From Stratiolaelaps scimitus (Eukaryota; Arthropoda; Arachnida; Mesostigmata; Laelapidae), in NCBI GenBank assembly GCA_019614645.1, contig JABWDB010000049.1, forward strand, positions 496,001 to 560,000: 64,000 nt of DNA. The letters are read 5' to 3'. The position numbers and the translations under genes were made by a program. Below are positions 48,651 through 59,293 of this stretch, in pieces; the stretch's first letter is position 1, and each line of letters starts with the position of its first letter. The notes below the pieces were generated by a model, which was given only the letters and a program-made list of their open reading frames with translations, was not told the origin of the DNA and made no database searches.

Positions 48651-50280
48651 ACTGGGCTTCTTACGAGCGTAATCAACAAAGTCGTCCTTTTATATGAATA
48701 TAATTGTAAATATATATTTTTTTCAATCTAGATTATAATTAGGGTAGTTATAATACAAGATCTAGAGCATTTATCTTTTTTCTCTCACGGTACCATGACG
48801 GCGCACTCATTGTGCACCGATAAAACGCCAATTTCATAAAAGTTTCCTCGGGATCGTAGTGAGCCGCATCTTCGGAAATATTACCGAAGGCACCGCGACT
48901 TGTTTCGCTGCAAAAAATTCATTGTTGAAAATATCAAGTCTCTCAAAAAATGAGCACGCATTTTGATTATTATCTACTGTATTTCCAAAGAGGTTTGGAA
49001 TTCAGTTCGTCATTAGGAAAAATGCGTAGCCTGTGTCCCTTGAATCTAGCACATGTCGCACAACAATACATGAACGGTGAGCATGTTCACTGAATCGAAA
49101 TTACAAAAATGGAAAAACAGACTGCTACGATTACTCATAGATGAATGTGGCGATTAGTGCTATTTTAAAAGCGTGCTTAGTTAGGCGTCATGTTTATCTA
49201 TAGTGAATAGATACGAAGGGCAACTCGCGATATTATGCAGCAGCAGCAGAGAAGTGTAGCAAACAGCGAGACGTCCATTATCACACAATGCTATCATAAA
49301 GATGATCATGAAACACGTGTTGATTCTCGCTAATAGGAATATGCATGCATTTAGCATTTACCGAGACGTTTGTTGCATTAACGCACAAACGCTCCAATAT
49401 ATACAGCAGACACAAGTTCAGTGCCAGCTAATCAACCGAGGATCAAGCACACTTTACGATTGGAATTGAACTGATGTTTTCCCAAGGTCGGCGGCGTACG
49501 TACCGGTGTATAAAATTGGTAATTTTTCAGTCTTTATGGAATATCGATGTAACAGAGGGCTCCATAAACAAATGACGGAGAGAGAAGAAGCCGCCTTCAC
49601 TTAATAATTAACACTAACAGTTAATAGATAATTGGAAAAAGATACGAACCGTTGTTTCCATTCAGACTATCACATTCAAATCGTGATATTTCGATATTTC
49701 TACATCATTTTTGGACCGTCAACGTATGCCGTTTAAGACGAATCTTGATTGATGCTGAATCAATGCGATCTTCTTTGAGATGGAATCCGTCAAACGTTGA
49801 ATAGTCCCGCGTGGGGTTTTTAATCTTTTTGCAAGGGCAATTTACATGTTATGTGTTAATGCAATTTACATGCTAACTCAGTCCGTTCGGTAAGAGCATT
49901 CATGAATACTGCAACTCGCGTGTCACAATGCGGCAGTTCGAAACGGTTGTAGCTTCAAACGGTTGTGTTACGTGAAGTGTCTTAAACTAGGTTTCCTACT
50001 AGGCGAAAGTAGAGGTGCAGTAACCTTTCCTTCTTGGAGAACGCCCGTCTCAAGCTTGACCTGTAGGCCATTTCTGACCATGGCAGTTGCGTTAACACCT
50101 TAACCGGCCACCCCTCTTATAACATAATACAAGGCTATCAAAACTTTCGAGGAGGATACCCCTAGCTGGCACCACCACTACTGCCGACCGGCAAACCAAC
50201 TACAACGTCGACATTTTCATCGTCAGCACCATTACCTTCACTTTGGTCACTTTTGGAGCCAACCTGAAGCTGAGCAACAG
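48651..50280. other. AT-rich non-coding block with a SINE relic
   Basis: No ORF of note over more than 1.5 kb. The only recognised feature is the SINE relic at 49873-49985 with the preceding 12-bp direct repeat. Confidence 0.5.
49873..49985 (+). repeat. tRNA-derived SINE relic with possible 3' tail
   Basis: CTAACTCAGTCCGTTCGGTAAGAGCA (positions 49873-49898) is close to the TAGCTCAGT-GG-AGAGC head of tRNAs. GCAGTTCGAAACGG (49933-49946) gives a B box about 40 nt on. Downstream, TGTTACGTGAAGTGTCTTAAAC (49956-49977) resembles the GTTACGTGGACGTTAAA motif of the 16.5- and 24.9-kb repeats and a similar string at about 37553-37575. The direct repeat GCAATTTACATG lies at 49837-49848 and again immediately before the head at 49861-49872. 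Confidence 0.5.
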
Positions 50281-50419
50281 TGTATGGTGAGAGGTGCCGG
50301 CCGCAATAGAACACTACGACCTTTTCTTCAAGTAAATATAATACTACAACTACGCTCTGTCTATGTTACGCAGCGGGCTGCTGCTGCTATCGGCATCCTC
50401 CATATGTGCGTGTACCTGT

Positions 50420-50469
50420 CTCTCTCTCTCTCTCTCGTTCTTTCTCTATGTGCGTGTGTGTGTGTGTGT
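50420..50469. repeat. (CT)n and (GT)n tracts
   Basis: A CT tract (50420-50436) is followed by a GTGT tract (50451-50469). Confidence 0.9.
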
Positions 50470-51026
50470 TAAAGAGCCTGTGTGAGAAACCGTGTTTTGT
50501 GGTGCGCGAAGAAACGGGCCGACGACAAACAAAGATCCCTTTCAAGAAGAAGACCCCTCGGGTCCTTTGAAGCTTGAGACCACCTCCTTCCTCCGATACA
50601 CCGTAGCCCAATCCGACGGGAGGGGTGAGGTTGCAGACGTGTTCGTAGTAGGAGTAGTGGTGGTGGTGTTGGTTTGCCAGATCAGACGGACCCTTGTCCC
50701 GTCTCTCTCTAAAGCCTACCCCCACCCCGCACCCGACTACAACCTAACCTGGGTTGTACCCTATCGCGGTCGTGTCCGGAGGGTAGAACGTAGGGTACCT
50801 GTGCGGTTACCACGCAATCGTATCTACCCCTTAGTCTAAAGCCCCTCTGGCTCTCCCAGTCCACCGGCCCTTACAGCTTCCCCCCAACTGCTTGTTCTAT
50901 CTCGTTCGTTCTGCACCTCCGGCTGGTACTGCCCAAGCTCCTAAACTCTTTATACCTTCTGCGCCTGCTACTCTAGGTGATGCTGATGCTGCTGCACCGT
51001 GCCTGCTCGTCGTAGTTTGTGCAGCA

Positions 51027-51093
51027 ACCAACCAACCAACCAACCAGCCAGCCAGCCAGCCAGCCAGCCACCCATCCAACCAGCCAGCCAGCG
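51027..51093. repeat. (CCAA)n/(CCAG)n tetranucleotide array
   Basis: Longest of the tetranucleotide arrays: about six CCAA units, then CCAG units with one CCAT interruption. It is the complementary-strand form of the TTGG/CTGG arrays elsewhere. Confidence 0.95.
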
Positions 51094-51307
51094 AGTAGCA
51101 GCATCAGCAGCGGCGGCGCGAATTTGAGCGAGCCAGCGGCCAGGGCTCGACGGAGAACCAACCCCCCCCTACTCCCCTACCTCTGCCTATGTGGAATGTA
51201 ACGTACATACGTTGCTATGGCAGATACGTATACGCCACGCCACGCTTCTTCTTCCTTGCTGCTGCCAGGCCGGCCAGACCCATCCTTGTTCGTTCGGTGT
51301 CTCTCGC

Positions 51308-51364
51308 TCGTCTCCTCCCCCCACCGCCCCCCACCGCCCCCCCCCCCCGCCCCCCCGCCCTCAT
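51308..51364 (-). other. C-run cluster (G-quadruplex potential on minus strand)
   Basis: Runs CCCCCC, CCCCCC, a run of about twelve C and CCCCCCC, separated by ACCG/G, lie directly before a (CT)10 tract (51366-51385). The minus strand therefore has strong G4 potential and the plus strand i-motif potential. Confidence 0.65.
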
Positions 51365-53450
51365 CCTCTCTCTCTCTCTCTCTCGCTCTCCCCCTCTCGT
51401 CGTTCGTTCGTTCGTTCCCTCTGTGCGTTCGGTTTGTAGAGGGACGAAAACGGAAGCACGAGACCCGGCGTTACAGCGTGCGGCGGTAACGGTGGCTGCG
51501 GCGGCGGCAACTTTTAAACTGTTTGTACCCGGTCGGCACAACGGCGCTGTTCGCTGTCCGATGTTGTGCGTCTGCCTTGTGCGCCCCTGGAGCGACCCGC
51601 TTGTCAGTCGGTCGCCCGCTTCCCGCCCGCTCGCCCGCCCGCTGCCTGCCTGTGCCCCTACTCTTGGACCAACGCGGAGACGGCGGCGGCAGCTTCGGCG
51701 GCGGCGGAGGCTGCAACGGCCACCGAGTTGCAGCAGCACGAAAGAAGGCGGATGGCCTGGCTGGTGGAAGCAGCAATGGCCAGCCAGGCGGGCAGGCCGA
51801 CGAGAAGGAATGCGTCAAGGGGACAGACACGGGGCGGAGCCCTCGGGGATGGAGCCGTTTGAGCCCTCGGGGCTGGCTGGCTGGCTGGCTGGATGCTACT
51901 GTGTGGAAGACGACTCGTAAAGAGCGATAAGGGGCTTCTTGTAAATACGCCACCAGTGCTGCTACGCTGCTATCCCCTCGGAGCCCTCCGACACCCAGAA
52001 ACCCTCTTATGACGGCAGTGGGATTCGGCGGGCCTTGGAGATGGGCCCCGGCGCCCAGCCGCCCTCAAGGGAAGCGTGTTGTGTCCGGGAGAGGGATAGC
52101 AGCAGGGGCTAGTCGTTCGAGAGAGCGAACGGCTCATGCAGTTGTATGGCGAAGAAGAAGAAGAAACTCCGAACTTTACCAGCCAGAAACCCTAGAGATG
52201 TTGTCCCGTCTGCCGGTCTTACTCGGTAGGACGTCCGCCGACACTGACACCCACAAGCCCCTCCTGTTCCCGACCACCTATTTCTCCACCAACACCATTC
52301 CCTGCATTCGGACTGGCCCGCTCGGTCTTTCTTTCTCGCTGTCTCTCTCTCTCGACGCTCTCTTCCTCAAAGTGGGCCCTTCCTCGTCAGAGCGCCAGGG
52401 GTTGTTGCTACCTCCAGAGCCTCCCTGCTTCGTCCTTTCTCGCGTCGTCAGTGAGCCGAGGCGGCTATATGCGCGGCCACGTCGGCCCCATCTGCCACCC
52501 AGTCGCCACTGGCGCCCAGCCGCGCAGACCAGACCAGCTAGAGCCCACAACACGCGCGCACTCCAGCGCCACCAACGCCGACACCGCCGACATCACGATC
52601 AGCGGCATAACCACTACCATGCACGACGGATACCAACCTTATAGCATTTGCAGCTTGCCAGTGGATGGTGCACAGCCAAATACGAGGGCCGCCGTAGCTG
52701 TAGAACCGCTGCCGCTGTGCCTCTGTGTGCAGGCCTGCTACCGGCGAGCGGTAAGTGCCGGCAACGGCACATGAGCAGGCAGCTATCCAAGCCGTCCATT
52801 GCCGCACACATAAGGACAGCAGCCTCTGTGGGCCATATGGCCCATAGGCAGAGGGAGCGGTTCGAGGGTGGCCGGTGTGTGCATACCTCCAAACCCCCTC
52901 TCTGTTTCCTCTGCTACCCCGTTGCTGCTGCTGCTGGTGCCCGTCTACATCGTCGGCTCCTCCTCGTGCATTCGTGTCGTCTGCGGCGCCCTCCCGTCAC
53001 CTCCACCACCACCACCACCACTGCCTCCGCCACCCCAAAGCCTGAAACTCGACCAAAGACCATAAAGGTTTTCCGGTCGGTAAAAAAGAAAAAAGCATCG
53101 GGAGTGCGAACGAGAGAGGAGGCGAGTGGTAGAAGGAATGAGGGGAGCATTTGCCATTGGACGGAAACGACGACGATGACGACGGCGACAAGAAGGAGGA
53201 GAAGGCTCGAAGGATCGTGGCTTGCTGCTGGGCAAGTCAGCCAGCGGCCGGTCGGTCGGTCGGGCGTTGCTGCTGCTGCTGCTGGGTCTGGGAGAGCCAA
53301 AGGCCGAGAAATTGAGCCAGAGCGTGGCCCTTGCGGCTGCCCGCCTCTATAGCGCGAGCAGCATAGTACTCGTTCGTATGTGGGCTAGCTATTTACATTG
53401 CTGCCGCTGCCTGCTCTAGACTCCGCTCTAGACTCATGCTGCACGGACGA

Positions 53451-55449
53451 AGCGAAGAGAACGGACTATATGGACGTCTGTACGAGATTGCATGAACAAG
53501 AGAGGAAAAGAAAAGAAACAGCGAGAAATCTAGAGAGAAAGTGAGAGAGTGCACGAGAAATAACAAAGAGGTGGCGAACGAATGTAGAGGAAAAGTATGG
53601 TAAACATATGGATAGAAATGAATGCCCACCAGGCACGCCTCTTCGACCGACATCGTCCGATTTCCTATTTTCCCCACCCGTCCTGCATCAATATATGTGG
53701 CTGGATATACATTTATGTGTTTGTGTGAGCCGCATACACCAAAGCCACCGTACGAGCCGCCGCAAACTCATTTATGGACGCTGGATACGGGACGACGATA
53801 GCGAGCAGCCAAGGTAAAGAGCATCGGCTGCGTCTGCGGCAGCGGCGATCACCAAAAGGCTTCGAAGTAGATATTTGGCCCTTGGCTCGATAGTCGGCCG
53901 TTGGCGTTCGGGGCCCGAATTGATAACAACTCTCTACCCCGAACGAAGTCCGGAGCCGTCTGCGCTTGCGGGAGAAAGCGGTCACCATTTCATAGCAGCA
54001 GCAGCAGCAGCGGAATCGGTATTAGTGAAATCGGCCAATCGCGTTTTTTCGCGGGAGCCTGCCCATCGTTGCAGGTCGGATCGAGTCCCTTTCGATTGAA
54101 CTGACAGTCGAGAATTCCGAAGCTGAAAACGACGTCATTTCGCGCTCCGGAGGTCGACCTAAATACAATGACGCGTAAGGTCAAAATCCAAAGCCTCGTG
54201 ATGCTGTTCAATAGTTAGAACCTATTCATAGCTAGGCAGAACTTAGCATATGGCAAAGTACCAATTAAGTATAGATCCAAAAGCTAAAGAAGGATCCACT
54301 CACGAAATGCGATACGAATTCGCAAGATTTCTCATAAACATAGTGATCAAAATTGTTGGTAAGTAATACAACTTGCTTTACACGAGCTTACCCGAGGCCC
54401 TACAGTCAGGTACAATGGACAAGTTGTCCACGAAAAGGTTTTCTAAATTTGTCTGTAAACCTACTAATTCCCTCTGCTTATGACTATTCAACGGCCCACA
54501 AACGTGTGTCTACATGTTATGCCTATGGTGACTCTTCTCGATGAATCATAGTTCCGTTCTCCGCCAAACGGTATCTTATTGAGCTAAGGTATTAGTCATG
54601 TACACGCGTCATAACCATAGCTAACGCCAATCTAATCAGCAAAATTGGGCAGCATCGAGCAGCCGCGTCCCAAAGCCGGAACTAGCGAGCGAACTACACA
54701 ATATTATTATAATCTTATAGTATAAGTGTAGCAAGATCCTCAAAAGATAGCTAAATGAACTCAGACGATGATGGGCTTAGCTCTTATGCGGCCACCTGCT
54801 GTGGCAACAGCAGCATCAGCTATTCAAAGAACAAATATATTCTACATGAGGCCCGCTTCGTATAGAACAGCGGCATCGCTTTTGCACGTGGACATCAGTG
54901 AACTCCGTACGGATTTCCGCTCATTAATCGACCCTATAAAGGTAACGGGCTGGCCGGCCATCCGTTCAGTTGGTAACGCCAAAAACATGTTCAATTTTCG
55001 TGTCGCGCAAGAGCGAGCTCTCTTGGCATCGCCGCCGTTAGTTGCTATTATACAATGATGATAATAATAATAATGTGATGGCATCTACCTGAATTATTAT
55101 TCGGTAACAGTGGATAGCTCTCACCCCTCACCGATCACCCCCGTGTGGATACTGACCGCTGCTGTTGCTGTTGTGGAGGACATTCGGAGAGATTTAAATT
55201 TGCGAACTACAATGGCGTACAATTTGCTGCTGTTGCTGCTGTGACCGAGGGTACAGGTCACTCATTTTAAAGTGGCCGAGATAATCATCAGCAAACAGTG
55301 CGTCGCCCCTTCGAAAGAACATGCGCTCGAACATGGCGGCGCTATGATAGAACCAACGGTGAGTTTGCATCCCAGTTAATCTTCAATGGACCAACAGCTA
55401 AAATATAATATAGCAGGAAATTAGTTCGTTTTAAAATACCGAGTGACAA
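53451..55449. other. Mixed non-coding block
   Basis: CAG run at 53998-54012 and AAT run at 55060-55075. A 96-codon ORF at 54768-55058 has ordinary composition and an AAG-GTAACG donor-like site at about 54940, but no recognised homology. Confidence 0.45.
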
Positions 55450-55512
55450 AAGTTGCCTACGTGAGAGCCTTAACCCTCGGGGATGACCATCAACGGCCTC
55501 GGCCTCTCGACA
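55450..55512 (-). repeat. tRNA-Leu/Ser-like relic, related to 48545-48650
   Basis: The minus strand reads TCGAGAGGCCGAGGCCGTTG, then about 15 extra nt, then GGGTTAAGGCTCTCACG. It shares the GAGGCCGTTG and TTAAGGCTCT blocks with the 48.6-kb copy but has an insertion between them. It is probably a member of the same degenerate family. Confidence 0.35.
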
Positions 55513-55931
55513 CCCTGTCACCAACTGTTTCTCGAATTATTGCATATTTTCATACACACAATCATATAAAACAAGAGCATGCCTCTATATCAGTATTTTA
55601 CTAAACCACTACTTCTATACAGCATATGTACGTGTGATGCTAGGAACTATTGTTCATGTACGTTTGTGTAAAGAAGCGAAGAAGCCAAGCCAAAGCGGGA
55701 CCGCATATCGCTCTCAGAAAATAACGGCAATAGTTTTGCTATCGTGCGCCTCTATCCGAGTCAGCTGAACGCTCGAATCGACCACAACAATCATGGATCA
55801 TTTTTAGGACGATCAACACTGATGAAGGGGAATTCTTGAGGTCTCACTGCGATGTTCTCATTCATGTAACGGACACGGATCAAAAATACTTTAATTGTTC
55901 GCACTTAAAAAATATATAATAAATAAATAAG

Positions 55932-56408
55932 CTATATTGATAAAACGGAGACCCCTATTATATTTCTTATGACAAGGTCTATATATATATATATATATGT
56001 ATATGTCATGACTGATGAAAAGCCGTAATAAACTATATACCTGACAGACTCTCTTCTTGCTTCTGATGTCAACGCTGTTGGCTTCCCGTAGACTAAAAGT
56101 TGCCTACCTAGATATCTATCCTTTGTTATCGAGGGGGTCGACGGCCTATCGTATAAATTGAAAATGAATACTAAGAGTATGGTGTTCTCAAAACGAACAT
56201 AACCCGTCTCTGTTTCACTGTTATCTCCCATTAGATACAAGTAGTCGAGATTCACCAGTCGCGGTGGATATGCGCATTTGGTATACGCTTCCAAAAAACT
56301 GACAAAATTTCTGAATATCCTCCCTGGGTGTTTTAGGTGTCCAACATACAAGTAATGAAATATCATCCTACGTGCTATAAAACCCAATATCTTGCTCAAG
56401 TAAAGCAT
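55932..56408 (-). CDS. Unrecognised 158-codon ORF (doubtful)
   Basis: An ATG-started ORF runs through AT-rich, mostly non-repetitive sequence. The first about 120 codons have ordinary composition with several aromatic-rich stretches (for example FHYLYVGHL and LDYLYLMGDN). The last 35 codons run into a TA microsatellite (TYTYIYIYID) and end soon after. No domain or family is recognised. One ORF of this length by chance in the window is not surprising, so it is recorded only because it is not low-complexity. Confidence 0.12.
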   Translation of the reverse strand: MLYLSKILGFIARRMIFHYLYVGHLKHPGRIFRNFVSFLEAYTKCAYPPRLVNLDYLYLMGDNSETETGYVRFENTILLVFIFNLYDRPSTPSITKDRYLGRQLLVYGKPTALTSEARRESVRYIVYYGFSSVMTYTYIYIYIDLVIRNIIGVSVLSI

Positions 56409-58350
56409 GTTTCTTTCGCCGATTTATAAACAACCTTTGCGGATCCTAATATACGAATGGGTTAGAGATGCGCTCAAGATAGTTACACTACTACTGCTAA
56501 CGTAGACAAGTGGTACTATTATTAACTTGAGTTGCCTTTTTTTAAGCGTTATTGAAATGCGAAGTATGAATATATTAACCATTTGTCAATAAACAAGTTT
56601 TCTCAATCCCCACATCGGTTTCTTAAACTTTCACTACTTTCTCTATGCGCTGCCCGCGATAGAAGTAGCTTTGTTCTGATTTACAGCAGAAGTTCGAGAC
56701 CCCCGATCTTGAGATATGCGTATCGTCAACTTGACGCGTTATAAAAAAAAACAGCACTTCCATTAATAAACGTATTGTATCAAATGTGCATTATATTGTC
56801 CGCAACGGGCTTAGTGTCAGGGAAACCAAATCCACTATAGATGCATCATCGTTGTCGATGCAAGTCGTTCCATTTTAGCTCTAGCTACGATGGCGGCTGT
56901 GATCGCCATATCACCGCATTTCACTCGGGGGAGACCGAAGTACAGTGGACAGTGGAGTCGATACGAACTTCGAACCGACTGCCATGTTCAACAGACATAA
57001 CGGGGCTGCCCAGCCGCGAGGTAGTTGGACGCCTTTCGATCCATACGCCGAAGGGGGCGGCCGACGTGGTGCTGGTGGTGAACAACAGACGATATTGCGA
57101 ATATCTTCACGAACGGCTGAACGATGTTCGACGAAGACGAGTCGTATGGCCATTGCTATGGACGTTCGTGTTGTTGGTGTCGTCGTTGTCGCTCGAAGCG
57201 TAGTCGGCGTCCAAACGAAAATACAGCGATGACTCTCATCGAAATGCGACCTTCGCCTTGAGCGCAAATCGTGACGTGATCCTTGATTCTACTTCGTCTT
57301 GATCCTTCTTCTTGTTCGATGACCACGTTAGGAGGAGCCGATGGAGTAGGACAGTTACTTTCTTCAGCGTCGATACAGCCTCGCTCTGTCTAAGAGCTCT
57401 TCTTGTATGTGAAGGCTTCGTCTGCGCGACGCATGCAGCATTCGCATGCTGCCTACATGCACGCACACACACAGAAGTATCGTGCGTGATCCTGCTCTTG
57501 ATCCTCCTGCTGCTGGCATGGGTTCTACCACTGCGGCTGTCTGCATGCTGAAGTGATGCCGAAGAGTTGACGTGTGTAGTACCCCTGGACGCGTAGAAAG
57601 GCAGAGAAGAAGAAGGGGGAGGAGGTCTGACCCCATGCGGTGTCGTCACCGACGAGCTCAGTCTAGGTAGCTGCGGCAGTTTTCCGTTCGTCTTCGTTCC
57701 CCCTGCCGACCAACATCGCCATCACAACGCAGTGCCTACGGCATCCACCAGCACCATCACCATCTTGGTCGGATTGTGCCTCCCGGAGGCGCCTGACGAC
57801 GTGCGCTCGCTCCGAAGATTGACAATTTCTGCACTGAAGTTAGCTGGCTCGCTCGCTCGCTCGCTGGCTGACTTTTTCACGTAGATATATATCTTTTTTT
57901 CTGCTGCCACTTCTTCCTCGTTTTTTTCTTCTTCTTCTACAGCGATTGCCGCTGCTCTCTCGTTGGCGATACTGCTGCCGTCCCTGACTCTTTGCGGTGT
58001 CTTCCGCCCCTCAAACCCTGTGGCGACGGTGCAGTTTAGTGCCATGAGGCAAGCAAGGAGGGAGACGAGGAGCTAGCAAGAGGGATTGGACCACAGCAGC
58101 AATAGGAACAACGATCGGTGGCACTGTGCGTTGCTCCGAAGAAAAATCAGAGCAACCGGGCCAGTCTTCGTCTGCGCGGTGTCAGCCCCATTTTGCAGGA
58201 GAACTCAACGACCGAAGAGTAAAGGCGACACGGAGATGGAGTGGCGCAACCCCGAGAGAAGGTACAAAGGCAACGGTGAACGAGCCGTTCCGCGAGCACA
58301 ACGCGACGATAACATATAACGGGTAAGACCATAGACGTCAACTAATCATT
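56409..58350. other. AT-rich to GC-rich block with overlapping ORFs
   Basis: At 56841-57232 two plus-strand frames are open together. One contains GTPFDPYAEGGG-like residues from the ATG at 56984 (GCCATG context) that superficially recall the N-terminus of proteasome beta-1 subunits. The similarity does not extend into the catalytic fold and is not claimed. The rest is simple or unremarkable. Confidence 0.4.
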
Positions 58351-59250
58351 GGTCGTACACCGCAGCAGCGGATGCTGAGGGCGCATTGGCTCCAAGATGC
58401 TCCTGCTTGAGACACTTGAACATGTGACTAACTAGAACGAGAGATCCGTGAATGCATTGTACAACTATTATTCCCGTACGCCATCACGGGATCAGCTTGT
58501 AATGGCAAGCAAATAGGTGACATATACAGCTCTATATTTCGTCTATTATTGCTATAGTATTATTGCGTTATCTAGATATTTACATTTTCGTCGTTAAGAT
58601 AATGACTATTATCCTTAGACGGCATCTGCCGGTTCACCACCAACATCACTGATATCGTTCTCGCTGTTATTGATGATTTAAATTCGTTATCAAATGGGAG
58701 ATCCATCCATATTCAGTCTTTCCATCGATATGTATCTTGCTCACCATCTGGGCAGCCTCTCGTCGATATTGGTGCCCAGACAAATACCGCTAGCCGCCTG
58801 GTTACACGAGCGCGATGATATCTGATCTGTCAACGACGTTTTTCGTTGTCGTCGACGTCACCGTCGCCCGGCATAACGGGATTCGAGTGGTTCGGGTACC
58901 CGTGTAGATCGTCGGAACATTATACGAATGCGTGGCTCGTCCGAAACGCCGAACAAAGCAACGCAAGCAAAGGCGAAAGGTGGAGCGGCTGACTCAAGAC
59001 GCTGACGGCAACGAGTTACATTAAATTAACGAGTTTTAAACGAGCCCACAAGTCCGACTCGGCTTTCGACAAACATCGTCATCGACCTCGTGCGTGATAA
59101 ACGTCGACTGCTCACACAGCCAGCACCCTCATGAGGTTAACCGCTAACAATGGCAGGGCGGCAGAATGCACGATGACACGCTGAGCTCGGGCATCGGTTA
59201 TATCTCGTCGGCCGTCTGCGCCGCTTGCTTCTCCGGCCTATCCAATAAAT

Positions 59251-59253
59251 TAC

Positions 59254-59293
<40 letters not shown>
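59251..59293. repeat. (TA)n microsatellite, one C interruption
   Basis: TA tract of about 43 bp broken once by C. Confidence 0.95.

Larger units (their letters stand above)
50281..53450. other. GC-rich block dense in simple sequence
   Basis: It contains the CT/GT tracts, CCAA/CCAG array, C runs, (TTCG)n at 51398-51416, GGC runs at 51680-51712, the CTGG array at 51871 and CTG runs at 52920-52938 and 53265-53285. ORFs of 211-243 codons are open in several overlapping frames and have no recognisable domain. Confidence 0.5.

Noticed and set aside
51189..51953. 243-codon plus-strand and several overlapping ORFs
   Set aside because: Low-complexity Pro/Arg/Ser/Leu translations of C runs, CT and TTCG tracts, open in three frames at once.
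52009..53352. 211- and 234-codon plus-strand ORFs
   Set aside because: Overlapping open frames in GC-rich simple sequence; composition is skewed and no family is recognisable.
56984..57140. Proteasome beta-1 subunit first exon
   Set aside because: Only an FDPY..GG-like string resembles the family. The following residues lack the conserved strand sequence, and no downstream exons were recognised.
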